Below are positions 1 to 12,830 of a stretch of DNA of 64,000 nucleotides, one piece after another (position 1 is the stretch's first letter; the number at the start of each line of letters is the position of its first letter). The translations under genes were made by a program, and so were the position numbers. Source of the DNA: Blasia pusilla (Eukaryota; Marchantiophyta; Marchantiopsida; Blasiales); NCBI GenBank assembly GCA_050084515.1, contig CM114275.1, positions 23,312,001 through 23,376,000 on the forward strand. The letters run 5' to 3'. Under the pieces are notes generated by a model. That model made no database searches. It saw only the letters and a list, made by a program, of their open reading frames with translations, and had not been told where the DNA came from.

Positions 1-98
1 TATGAAATGCACGAATTTTGTCTCCGTGGACACCGGCTAGTTCAAATAGAAAGGCATGTCCAAGTTCCTCATGAAGTGCACTATAAAGTTGAATCTTC

Positions 99-130
99 CT
101 CCCTACTAGTATAATCATACTAGTAGGGAG
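99..130. repeat. Perfect 14-bp inverted repeat, 4-nt loop
   Basis: The left arm CTCCCTACTAGTAT (99-112) is the exact reverse complement of the right arm (117-130), separated by AATC. The structure could form a hairpin or cruciform. No coding context is visible. It may be the footprint of a small palindromic element. Confidence 0.85.
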
Positions 131-2419
131 TACATTTTCCAGTCGGTTGTAAGAATCTACCTTGGTGATCATGTGTATTTGCATCATACGCCTCGTCAGA
201 TCCTCAGCCCATGACATCAACCACCATTATTTAACGATCCTCTTCAAATTAAGACAAACTTAAGAAATTACAGCATCACGAATGTGCACTCTCGTGACTC
301 GTAGCTCCAAGACTGACAAAAGGATTTATTTTTCAAATTTTAACTTATTGGAAAAACTTATATTTTTGGACTTTCACAAGATTTTCGGAAAGAACGGTAT
401 GAATACTACTATCCTCTTTCGTTGGTGCGTGTGCCGTTGCCCTCATTCCTCACTTAGACACACAAAAATGAACAACAATACAAATGGATGGCGACTATGA
501 CACCCAACAATTCATTGAGAAAATAACCCCAATTTTGACACATTTACCAGTGTCAAAGTATAGTAATTTCATTTCATTTCACAAATGTAGTCCAAGTACA
601 TTTAAAAGCGCACAAGGCATGCGAATGATCGAGGTCTTAGAGCACAGCTGTCAGTCAATTGGTGTGAACGTGAAAGGTCAAACATGCCGAGCGTCATGGA
701 TACACAGAAAGACAGAGAGAGAGAAAGCGCTCGAGCGAGTAGATATGGATATGGACGGTTACTATCTAGAAGGCGGGGAAGGAGACTAATGACATTGAGG
801 CCACGAATTAGGAATGGTCTTCGCCAATCGCGAAGCGAATGAAGACGATGGTGCTGACCCCGAGTTTATGACCACTCTTGAAGAACGATTCCATCGTCGG
901 AAGGTAGGTGACTGAGAGCAAGAACCCACGCTCAAGGAAATGCTATGAAATGACAAAACATTACATGCATCTACTGTTGGCGACCTAATACGAAACTCAT
1001 CTCTTCTTCACTCGTCGTCTAGTGAGCTTTAATGGAGCGGACCTACTCATGAAATCTTCACCGTTTATTTGGCTGACTCATTCTTTGATCGATTCGGTTC
1101 TGACTCTTCTGAGGACACAACCAGCTCTCGATTGCATCTTGGCGCACGCAGTCCCCTGGTATGTCTGGCCTAAGAGTCCGGCTTATGTCGTGTTGGTTGC
1201 GTCGGTCACTAATCTGCTTGTCGCTGGACTTTGGCACTGCACATAATCGAGTGGAGTGCTCCGCTGTTGTGCAACATTACAATTCGTAGGTTTTTCTTTC
1301 TCTCGCTCCACATAAAGTAAGGACCCTAGAAGTAGGCGAATAGATCAGGGGTGTCACAAATAGTAGAGAGAGAGTATTCTGGACCCTTCAAATTCGCACC
1401 GCGACCTGTATCGCGGAACTGAGGATTTTGGAAAATAAGAGAATCGATCGAAAACCTAAAGACTTATGATTTGAGATCTCGACCGCCGTGCCAAGGATCA
1501 CTCCATGGGAGAAATTGGACGCGTGAGAATTCCATTGCTTGAATATACCAAAATATCTATCCTATCCTGCTAGAAGGAGTTCAACTGGATACTTGGGGAG
1601 TCTGCACACAAAATCGAAGGATACATCTCATGATCGACGAAATTAATTCTCTTCTCTTTCACCTATCAGCAACGCACCTGGAGATAGTCCCGTCAAACCC
1701 ACGACAAACGACGAAGGGAACACCCAGGGAACAGACACGGATGAGCCTGCGGGTGCACTGCTGGGAAGAAAATCTCATCAAGATTCCCGGAAAGGACTAA
1801 AATCTCGTTTAGGGTCGAAATCGGGACTAATTGAGAGGTTGTCGCGAACTCTGGTAACCACAAAAGAGTTCTTGTGGCGAAGGGACGATTCGTTGAACAG
1901 TAGCCATCAGGTCCGTATATCGCCTCGCGAGCAAGTCCACAGCAGCTGACGTGGAGGAATGCACTTGGTCACAGGCCCACATCGATGAGCGTCCAGCCAC
2001 GCATGCTCACCGCAGGATGACATCTGACTGTGAGTCTACATTACCAGGGTGTCAAGTCGCACATGGTAGTTAAAAGGCGGCCGTGGGGAAAGCAAGTTAG
2101 AAGACACGTTGCATTTCGCGCCAGCTCATGCGGAAATCAACCGCTGCGTTTTGTGGGCAGTAGATGAGCAGATCCGATGCCGATCCTTTGTAGATAGAAA
2201 GGAACCTAAGGATATTTGGTGCCTGTCCAAAAACCGCGTCGGTATCCCGTCGAGAGTCCCAGAAAGCTGCCGTGTCTCGCAGCCTTCCGTCCATCCATTT
2301 ACCGTGGTTGAACACTCGCGCATCGCATGGTCTTAACCCTTTCTAAAGTAATTAGTTGGGCATGTGGGGGCTCTTTGGTGTATTAAACTTCGTGCGCCTC
2401 TCAGGTCGTCGCTAAATGT

Positions 2420-2452
2420 GGAACCGTACCCTTTTTCCCCGGGTACGGTTCC
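2420..2452. repeat. Perfect 12-bp inverted repeat, 9-nt loop
   Basis: The arms GGAACCGTACCC (2420-2431) and its reverse complement (2441-2452) enclose TTTTTCCCC. They lie in a GC-richer patch with overlapping open frames on both strands (2333-2678), which I do not consider coding. Confidence 0.8.
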
Positions 2453-3311
2453 AGATTCCAGGGTAACTGGCTTCACATACCGCCCTCCCCCACGGCAGGA
2501 GGCTCCCGAAAGTCGGCACCTAGCGATGAATTGTGTTGGAACCGTTGAGTTCCCGACCCGTAACCTCTCGGCAACCAATCGGAGCCAGTTTACGACTGTA
2601 CTGTCGTGGAGAGGGGAGATGGTGGTGGGGCCCACTTGGCCGGTAACAGACTTATTTCCTTCTCAAATCCAGATTTAGGAGGGTGGTGAGGACAGTCAGT
2701 GATACAGGTCATAACAGATGCGAATATATATATATTCCCGACTAGAATAGCTCTGTCAGGCACAGAAACGGAATCCATAACGGAGTCTCCATTCTCGGTG
2801 CGGTGGGACCCGCTCTTGCACGGTCTTTTCCCCGTGGTCTGCCCGTGACGGAGACCGGAAACGTGCACATACCGGACACAACTTTCATCACGGGTACAAA
2901 CAAGAGCTCGAATTGCCATCCATGATTTCCGTACACACGCCAGAGACCCAGGCCCATTCTACATGCTCACAGTATTCCCGATGTCTTACGGAATTCACGG
3001 TATCATGATGCCTCCCTGCGCGCGCCGGAACGGCGGGCGTTTGCAGAAGTCATCGGACGCACCATTATCTGTCTGTGTTATAGTTCCACCAACTCCGGTG
3101 GCAGTTGAGGATAATTACTGAGAAAAATATGTGATTGACATCTTATGGTATTGCAGGATGATAGGATCGCATCAAGTTTCTTTCCCGTCTTTGTCTGGCT
3201 CTGTTGGCTTTGGTATTAGTCTAATAGATATGAGGCATATTTTGGAAGCTGGAACTCCCTGTCCAAGCTACGACTGACCGCTGGATTTCAGATCATGGCT
3301 AGTTCCACCGT

Positions 3312-3450
3312 AGCAGACAACTAGAGTTGGCACAACTGCATTAGTTGAAATTGCCTCACGCACACCGTGGAGTTAAAGGTCACGCTAGTTTCGCGGCGGG
3401 AGACAACTAGAGTTGGCACGACGGCGTGCGTTGAGAGAGCCTCTCATGCA
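3312..3450 (+). repeat. Short diverged direct repeat
   Basis: The stretch containing GACAACTAGAGTTGGCAC occurs near 3316 and again near 3403, about 87 bp apart. Similarity extends about 45 bp but is diluted by substitutions. It looks like an old local duplication. Confidence 0.6.
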
Positions 3451-3823
3451 AACTATCAGCACATTAAGCTGTCGGGTGACTACCTCTCCAAAAACACACT
3501 CCATCTATATTTGGTGATGGATGTTTTACGCACGACCTTTGCCTATTAAGGCGACTTAAACTGCTAGAGGCAGGGTCATGGTAGTTTTCCAGGCTACATT
3601 TCCGGTATTTTATAGCCCAGAACGGTTTTCAAATACTCTCTACAAAGAAATGCCTTATTCCCGGGCAGTTTTTTCTTCCGATTTCAAAACGTAGCTACAT
3701 TTTTAGATTTTAGCCGGTTATGATTGTTCAGAACCGTACAGCTCCCCATACATCGGTTAGAAGGCATGAGAATCCCATCCTACCCTAGGATTTGTAAGAG
3801 CCGGGTCCCATGGACGAGAGGGG

Positions 3824-3860
3824 CGAAAAAATGGCGATCATAGGGGTCGCCATTTTTTCG
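3824..3860. repeat. Perfect 14-bp inverted repeat, 9-nt loop
   Basis: CGAAAAAATGGCGA (3824-3837) is matched exactly by its reverse complement at 3847-3860. GGG and CCC just outside could extend pairing across a small internal loop. The arms have six-base A and T runs next to a GC-rich core. No gene is adjacent, so a transcription terminator role is not indicated. Confidence 0.85.
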
Positions 3861-4050
3861 ATGCCCAAATTCTTGGAGCGCAAAAGTTGTTCGGCGTCCT
3901 GGCGACCAATATTATTGCATGATTGACGGTTTATGGAAAGGACCTATGTATTTTCTTGGATTGTCCTTCGAAAATATAGATTGGTCGTAGAAATGAGGTC
4001 GCCGCCACCTCTATGGAGGCCCGTGGACCCGACCCTAAGTAAGTTAGTGG

Positions 4051-5551
<1,501 letters not shown>

Positions 5552-6129
5552 TCTATGCTAATTACTCTAGTGAAATGGGTAACGAAATTATGTAACTCTA
5601 GTTTGATAGTATTATGGTAACGACAATAAAAAAATGCACTTTATCAATAAAAATCCCGAAATTACAATGTCAAATAGTCACAAGTTTTGGACTTAAGAAC
5701 CAAAAAGCGTAAGTTATTTGTCAGTTCCAACATTTGCAAATTTTGAATTTTGTAAGTTTCAGGAGCCGCAACCTATGGCAACTCCCTACATTAGTATCAA
5801 AAAGAAAAGTGCAAGCCGGGAGATGCACATTAGACTCACAACAATACTCACATGAGACTCATAATGGACTTGCAAACTCAAAATGCCACCAATTACACCT
5901 AGCCCCCCCCCTCTTTTTTTTTTCATCTTAGGATTCTGCTAGTAGCGCATTTATTTTTTCTTTTTTCGAATATGGAAATTTGGCAACCCCTGTCGTTTCA
6001 AGTCCGTCATTCATTTTTTTTCCTCCCATTCTGGCATTGATATAGATGAAGGGGAGAGGGGATGGTGATTCTGAGAGTGGTTTGTGGAAATCAATGGATG
6101 GATTGTTACCAACTCCTATTAGAGATGTT

Positions 6130-7075
6130 CTAGCCATTTGGGAGATTACTCTTACGTACCCCCGAGTCAAAGTAGCATTGTGGAGCGTTACATCTCCATA
6201 GTGGACCTCCGATAAAGGAAGACGGTAATACAATACGTTTCCCAAACCTTGTCCTATCCATATCATGTCGATGCATTACATCCTTTACATCTTGATATAA
6301 TTCAGCCCTCAACTCCTTTTGATTTAGGGGCATCCATGAAAATCTTTGTATCTCTATAGTGGCATAGAGGTCAACCATATATTCTTGAGTAAGTCGACCA
6401 AACCGTAGAAGGCGATTGTCATCTTCGGCACTAACTCGGGTTTGTAGTAAAAAACATGCAAACTGCAAGGCCGTCACACTCTTTGTCCTTTTCTCTTGAA
6501 TAATATCACTGTCAACTCGATCCTCGTCCATGCAACCGTCTGAATTTTCATTGTCGACTGCCTCATCATGAAGTGATACATTGTTTACGTTGTTTTCAAG
6601 ACTTACAAAGGGTATATGATGATGCCAACCAGCCTCACCTTAAAAAAATAACAAAACAAAGTGTTATGGAATATATGCTTCATTTCAGTTTAAAATACAG
6701 CTTACTCCTCCTCCATGAAGTTGTACAACTATATGACAGTGATCAACGTGTTCACTTCCATCAGTTGGTAAAGTAGCTGTTATTTCATAAGTTGTTGGCA
6801 AGTTATAACGCTTTGCATCAAGACCTCTCTTACTCGACTTTAGGATGATCCGCATATTAATGCCACTTGCTTCACATGCCATCTGATGGAAAATTTGCAC
6901 ATATGGATTTCATTGGTGTAACATGTCTTGAAGCCCTTTCAAGATCTCTAAATCAAGATAAGTAGATTGTGACATAACCCTTTCACGATTTTGTAATTCA
7001 AGCTCTTGGGAATATGCTCTTCTCCAGATCATGATGCGTGCTCAAGTCAAATGAGTCCGAGAACAACAAACCAAT
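6130..7075 (-). pseudogene. Helitron N-terminal-domain fragment
   Basis: Two same-frame pieces (6900-6685 and 6531-6130 on the minus strand) resemble the N-terminal domain that precedes Rep in plant Helitron proteins. Diagnostic strings are LDAKRYNLPTTYEITA, LLRFGRLTQEYMVDLYATIE, NQKELRAELYQD and GKRIVLPSSFIGGP. The 5' part (7075-6990) reads RRAYSQEL-like sequence after a region also found at 39915-39994. Similarity stops shortly after SSFIGGP, exactly where the Rep part should begin, and a stop and gap interrupt the middle. The missing Rep-helicase portion of a related copy is at 36443-39850, on the other strand. This is a truncated, non-functional fragment. Confidence 0.75.
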
Positions 7076-8943
7076 TACGTAATTGACGCGATATAGAGCT
7101 TTAAGGAGTTTGCCTTACAAGCGGAAAATGGATGTATTGTTTATTTGGTTCATGTGAGTTTATATTATATAACGACACAAATAAATAAATTCTTATGATT
7201 TATCAAAGTTTTCTTTCTGATTCAATACTTTTTAATTCTCAATTATGAAGTAAGAATTAAAATTAAAACCAACCCCCAAAACTCTCTTCCTCCGCCCGCC
7301 ACTCACAAACACTCCCCTTTCTTGTTTGGAAAAAGAAAATGAATAAAATCCCTACTATACCTATCGTATTCAAAATCCCCCAATCTCCTTGTCTTTTTTA
7401 AGAGGAAAGACCCTCTCCTCTTCCTTCTTAAATCCTCTCGTAATGACTAACATTTCTTGACACATGGATTTCTCTATAAAAGAATATATTTGTGAGTATC
7501 TAATACGAAGCCAATAATATATGTCATTCAATGAGCTCACCACCATCAAGAGGCACCTTTTGTTAATAAAATAAATGTGAAATGAGGAGACACGATTCCC
7601 ACTCGTCTTGCATTATTTGTTCCATAGTGGTTACATGTAAGCTATTCCAATTTTGTATGTGTTTCTAATCTTGTAAAAATATATAAAAAATTGTGTAAAA
7701 GGTTTCAAATGGGTCTTGGAATACATAGTTGCTCATTGTGGCCATGGACAAAGATTACACTATTATACTAACAATCTAAAATATCTTTGATTCTTTCCCA
7801 AAGTGCTACAAACAAAATTATTGCTCCTTATATCAATAAGAAATAGTGCATTATTTTTCCAAATTATTTTTACTCTATTCATTAAAAAATTATAATGTAT
7901 GCAACTCTCTTCGTCATGGGTTAAGGAATATGGATCATTTTATGGACATAATGTGGTCCTTTTAAGAAAATTATCAAGTACATTTATTTATTCAAAAAAC
8001 CCTTGACAAATTTTAAATGAAAGAATATTTGATGGCCAAACATCATACTTCTATGGGGATTTAGGAGCATCCTTCGTCTAGGTCTCAAATCACGCCACAT
8101 GGCAAAGGCTTATAGGTATCCACATATTATTTGCTGGATTTCTTGAGGGGTTTTTTAGAAGAGGGGTGCCTAAATGTAAGGTCTTCTTCCTAAGCAGAAT
8201 GCCATTTCGTATTTCATAGATTGGTTATCATATTTTTTCGTCGAAATTGAGAGCAGATGTCATGCGATGTTGTGAGAGTTTGGAGAATTTTAAGGAAAGT
8301 ATTAGATTTCACGTGTCTTTTTAAATTTTTTTTACCAAAATCATATTAATTTTCGTAACATGATGGAGTCACTTTTACTAAATGATTGTTTGTAACAAAT
8401 CTATTTCCTTTTGATTTTTATTTATGTCACACTTTCATTTTTGGGAGTTCTCTATATTTCCAAATAGCCCGACATTTGGCACAAGCTTGACTTAAACCCT
8501 CCAATATAATCTCACTTAGGTCATTGCAAATATAAATAGTAGATGTTTTCGACCCGGGTGAGTGGGGTTTGTTTCAATCATGGTACTTAGATGTAGGATT
8601 CATTTTAAATCCATTTCGAGCACTCAATCTCCCTTGTCTTTTCAATGTTTAAACGATTGATTGATTTTGATCCGATTCGTTGGTGTTGTCAAACTTCTTT
8701 CCGGTTACCCATCCGCCATTTTTTGTAGAATCTATAGCGGTAGCCCTTCTTCGTGTGTGTAGAGCCTAGTTTGTGGCAACTCTTTTATTTTTGGTTCATG
8801 TTACTTGTTTCATATCGGGTCACTCATCTTTGACAATGTCTACTTATTGTTAGTGGTTATGATTACGATCTCGTAATTTCCTTGTGGGGTTACGTAATTA
8901 CTTTATTCATAATTATGTACATACAATTCAAATCTATAAAGTT
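7076..8943. other. AT-rich stretch, no gene recognised
   Basis: No open frame of note and no recognised domain on either strand. No terminal repeats could be matched to other parts of the window. Confidence 0.4.
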
Positions 8944-9104
8944 TGTCATGGGCATACACATTGCCACACAGCCTACATCATTCTCATCGAATACACACAA
9001 AAATACACAAGATATCATACAAACTTATGGTATCTAAATATCGAGACGATTGAGTACCAAAATATCTCCTATTAAATCAAAATCTCTCACAATGTGCACA
9101 AAAA

Positions 9105-9166
<62 letters not shown>

Positions 9167-9387
9167 TTCTCCTAATAAGAGGCTTGAATTACTCATAAGG
9201 CAATGAGAACTATAACTTCTCCACCTCATGCCAAGAGGTTTAACAAAGAGATAGTTCAAATTAGCTCCAAAGCTATCGCTCCTTGGATATACCCACTTCC
9301 CTCTGCCAAACTCTCTCCAAGGTAACCTATGCTTGCAGGTCATCTTTAGCACATTTTTGGGACTTACTAGACTCTGTGGAACTCACG
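8944..9387 (+). repeat. 5' LTR of family-1 gypsy
   Basis: It aligns with 16753-18452 and, reversed, with 34649-35282. Shared blocks are GCATACACAT near the start, the ATGCCAAGAGGTTTAACAAA block near 9231 and the GGTAACCTATGCT block near 9321. The last part appears to lack about 170 bp present in the other copies. It carries its own CT microsatellite. Confidence 0.75.
9109..9160 (+). repeat. (CT)n microsatellite inside an LTR
   Basis: An uninterrupted TC/CT tract of about 52 bp within the 5' LTR. It sits at a different place in the LTR from the CT tract at 17036-17151. Confidence 0.97.
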
Positions 9388-9397
9388 TGGTATCGGA
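9388..9397 (+). promoter_or_regulatory. Probable primer-binding site
   Basis: TGGTATCGGA directly follows the LTR end and differs by one base from the first ten bases complementary to plant initiator tRNA-Met (TGGTATCAGA). Position and match support its role as the minus-strand primer site. Confidence 0.55.
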
Positions 9398-9419
9398 AAT
9401 TTTGTAAGGAGGAGACCAC

Positions 9420-12400
9420 ATGGCTGGAATTGGGGATGCTCATCTAAAAACTGAGGGGATGTTTGGCCCATCTCAACTAGAATTTAGTTGCGACAAATAT
9501 TGTAAAGAGGCTCAATCACAAGCTTCATTATCCAATTATAAGAGATGTTGGCGGAGATTGTTGACGTATCATACGCTAAAAAGTTTTCAACTTAGTGGAG
9601 GCAATGCCGCCGAAGTTGAAACAAAAATTGAAGGAGAAAAGTCTAATGCCCAAAACCAAGTTTGGGAAGCTAAAGGTGGCCATTGACAAAGCTACTCAGT
9701 AGGTGGGAGGAAACTTTAGTCTCAAGAAGCAAGACAAGACGGTCCTAATTCCAAAGGTAGGGATGCTCTTTGGGTAAACATGAGGAAAATTGATGAGACA
9801 AGCCTACAATTGGGGTCAAAACCCAAAAGGTTCAAACCTTAACCAACGCCAAGTTCCAAGCAAGGGGAAATCTTGAGTGAACCCTAGGCTAGAGGGTGTT
9901 AGGTATGGGGTGATTGTGGTTGTTTCAAGTGGAAGTTTCCCAAGGCAAAAGGGAAAAACTTGAGGAAGGTGATATTTCCGCCATAATAAGCATGAGCAAT
10001 CAGTAAGAGTGAGGACATTTACCAAGTAAGAAGACTAACACCTTGAAATTTAGCATGATTGATTGGGAGGCATCATGGAATGAGCTAAGGGAAGGAGATG
10101 AGCCTTCAAAGGATTCGCATCAAGATGCTAGTGAGTGTTAGTTTCTAGTTGATGTTCTAATTGCATGGAAATCGGTGGTTACCTTATGCAATCTGCAACT
10201 TCCTACATCCAAAGTTTATGGAGAGGCCACAAGTGTCAGTAATCGATATGAAGCAACCCCAAGTTATGATCTATACAAAAGGACACTTGAGAACCACCTT
10301 GATCCATATGTTGAACGTAAAGATGGTAATTCCAAGATTGAAAGCCAAGTTTAGTGCCATGGAAAAGTTTATAGTAAGAAGCTTAAGCGACATAGATATG
10401 ATTTTATCACTTATATTTTTTCATAGACATGTTATAGTGATTAGATCGAACGAAGGCATACTAGAAGTTCCTCTTGGTGATGGAAATGCCATAAGGATTT
10501 TTGAGATTCAAAGTGAAATTTTGCGTGCTTAACTTTTGAGGGTTAATCAGTTAAAGCATCGTGCTTTATTGATTTGTGCCAAAAAAATTCAAAAGAGTCT
10601 CAATGGGTTTCAAGGTTGGGGTGTTGCATTAAAAAATTTGCAATCTAAATTAGATGTTTCACCACTAAAGGAGGAACTAAAAGGAACTATTATGCCTAAA
10701 CTGTGGAAAATCTTGGAAGGATTTAGGGATATCTTAACTGCGGAACTTTTGAAAGGGTTTTCTCCTAGATAAAAATTGGATCATAAGATTGAACTAAAAC
10801 TTGCCACGACCTTGATTGTGAGGAACCCTTGGAGGATGACTCCCAAGAAAGGAAACTCTTGTATAACCGCATCAAGGCCTTGGAGGAAAGCGGGTTTATT
10901 TGCTCGAATAAGTTGGCGTGGAGCTTGCCTTTTCATATCAAAGAAGGAAGGATCTTTGAGCTTGTGCGTGGATTACACAGAACCGAAAAAAAAGACCATC
11001 AAGAATAAGTGCTCATTGCCTTTGACAGATGATTTGTTCGATACGATGGTTGGGTCCAAGTTTTTGAACCAAGATTGAACAAAGGCAAGGGTATTGCCAA
11101 AGTCAAATCGCACAAGGGGAAGAACAGTAGATACAGATGAGGAGATGATTTACATCCTATGAGTTCTTGGTGATGTCATTCCGACTCACTAACGTGCTAG
11201 CTATATCCATGACTCGGATGAATTCTATCTTTCAGTATCTATTAGATAAGGGATTAGTGGTGTTCTTCAATGACATCCTCATATGACTTATTTCTTGTGA
11301 TTCGGCCAAGTTAGGGAACAACTGGTCTACTCATGAGAGGAAGATCTATGCAACGATTCATACCCTCAAGAAGTGGGAAGTATATTTGTTACATAATCCG
11401 CACGTCAAGGTTTGCACCGACAACGTCGATTTCAATTATTTTACAAATGAAGAGAAGTTATCATGAAAACAACTCCGTTGGCCAGAATACCAAGCAAGAT
11501 TTGATATGAAAAGCATCTTTAAGCTAGACAAGGAGAATGTGGTAGTTGATTCCTTGAGTAGACGGGAGCAATATTTGAGAGGAACTTGGATGTTGGAAAC
11601 CAATTGGAAAAACTTGGTGAGCTCGGCTTTCCAACAAGATGAAACCGCCCAAGGATGGTTAGAGGTTGTAAAGAAGGAGGTGAATGAGGTACATTATACT
11701 TGTGGATGGTGTCATGAAATGGAAGCATCAAAGGATATATGTTCCTTAGAGTTTAAGGACTAAGGTTCTTAAGGTTCATCATGATGCACCTTGGGGGAAT
11801 ACAAGTTAGGTAGCAACCTTGGAAATTCTTAAGAAATATTCGTATTGGCCATCTCAAGACAAGGATGCCATAAATTATGTCCAATCGTGTTTGGTTTGTC
11901 AAAATAATTGAACAGACTATGGCAAGACGCTAAGGCTTCTTGACCCTTTGCTGATTTTGGATGGACCATGGGGTTACTTTATTGATATGGATTTCATTAT
12001 GGGGTTACTTCAATCAAAAAATTTTAATTCCATCATGATAGTGGTAGATCAATTTTCAAAGATGGGAGTTTTTATTTTGACGTTGGAGATAGCTAATCTA
12101 TTCTTTGATGATATTTTGGGACATCACGGTTTACCAAGTGAGTTAGAATCCGATTGGGACACCAAATTTGTCTCTAAGATTTGGACCTGTTTGTTTAAGA
12201 CACTAAGAGTGGATTTGCTCCTAATTTTGGATTATCAATGAAACATGGTGGGTCAAGAGGAACATGTAACTTAGCACTTAAGGAATATCTACAAAACTAC
12301 GTTACGGCAGATCAAACATATTAGGCAAAGTATTTTCCTATGGCGGAGTTTGAGCATAATAACTCTATGCATTCAACTATAGGATAGATAACATTTCTAT

Positions 12401-12830
12401 GGGATTTAATCCTAGAACCCCAACTTGGTTTGAAGAAAAAAAGATATCTCAAGTGAGGAGTTCTGTGTGAGCAATGAGGACTTCTTGGCGAAGAAATTGT
12501 AGGACTGTAGAGAGGCTTCTGCATCGTTAGAACGCCTCCACGTTGTTGTAGGTGGCAAGTTGATGTTCATAGGTTGAGATATGAGTTTTGACGTTGGGGA
12601 TCTTGTGTGGCTAAGACTAAGGTCCCAATAATTACCTTGAAGTATATCCAAGAAGATGACACAAAGATATGCGGGACCCTTTCAGATACTAGAAAATTTT
12701 AAGAAGGTGTCTTGATTAAGATATGTGTTGGAGATGAGGCGAGTTCATGATATGTTCCATGTTAGTGAACTAAAGGCGTTCTTGTATCAAAACTCCTTTC
12801 GGAAAAGATTGCTACAATCCAATTAGAGTC
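9420..12830 (+). pseudogene. Worn gypsy gag-pol (family 1)
   Basis: From left to right: a gag-like stretch opens with ATG at 9420. A protease-like string (VPLGDGNAIRIF) lies near 10470. RT runs 10536-11078, with a pre-RT segment, DHKIELKLA and the block LSLCVDYTEPKKKTIKNK followed by LPLTDDLFD. The RNase H end is near 11510 (ENVVVDSLSRR). An integrase zinc-binding-like region lies near 11770-11910 (VQSCLVCQNN), and the core keeps the first two Asp blocks (FIDMDFIMG, ESDWDTKFVS) but no clear Glu. A GPY-type end with FHVSELKAFL lies near 12750. Stops and frame changes occur throughout, and the YxDD region is not readable. Order RT-RNase H-integrase is the Ty3/gypsy order. Confidence 0.75.

Larger units (their letters stand above)
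1..4050. other. Left flank without a recognisable gene
   Basis: Base composition is visibly more balanced here than in the AT-rich block starting near 4050. I see no protein family in any frame. The open frames are short (the longest is about 100 codons), often overlap on both strands, and lack motifs. The stretch contains three perfect hairpins (listed separately) and a short diverged direct repeat. It may be unique DNA, an untranslated region or intron of a gene outside the window, or an old unrecognised element. Confidence 0.5.

Noticed and set aside
484-789. 101-codon open frame
   Set aside because: No recognisable motif and no support from neighbours; could be chance.
2097-2957. Overlapping open frames on both strands in the left flank (up to 109 codons)
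   Set aside because: They overlap in several frames with no motif; the GC-richer base composition explains them.
3824-3860. Rho-independent terminator
   Set aside because: A hairpin with a T-run would suggest this in bacteria, but the window is eukaryotic and no gene precedes it.
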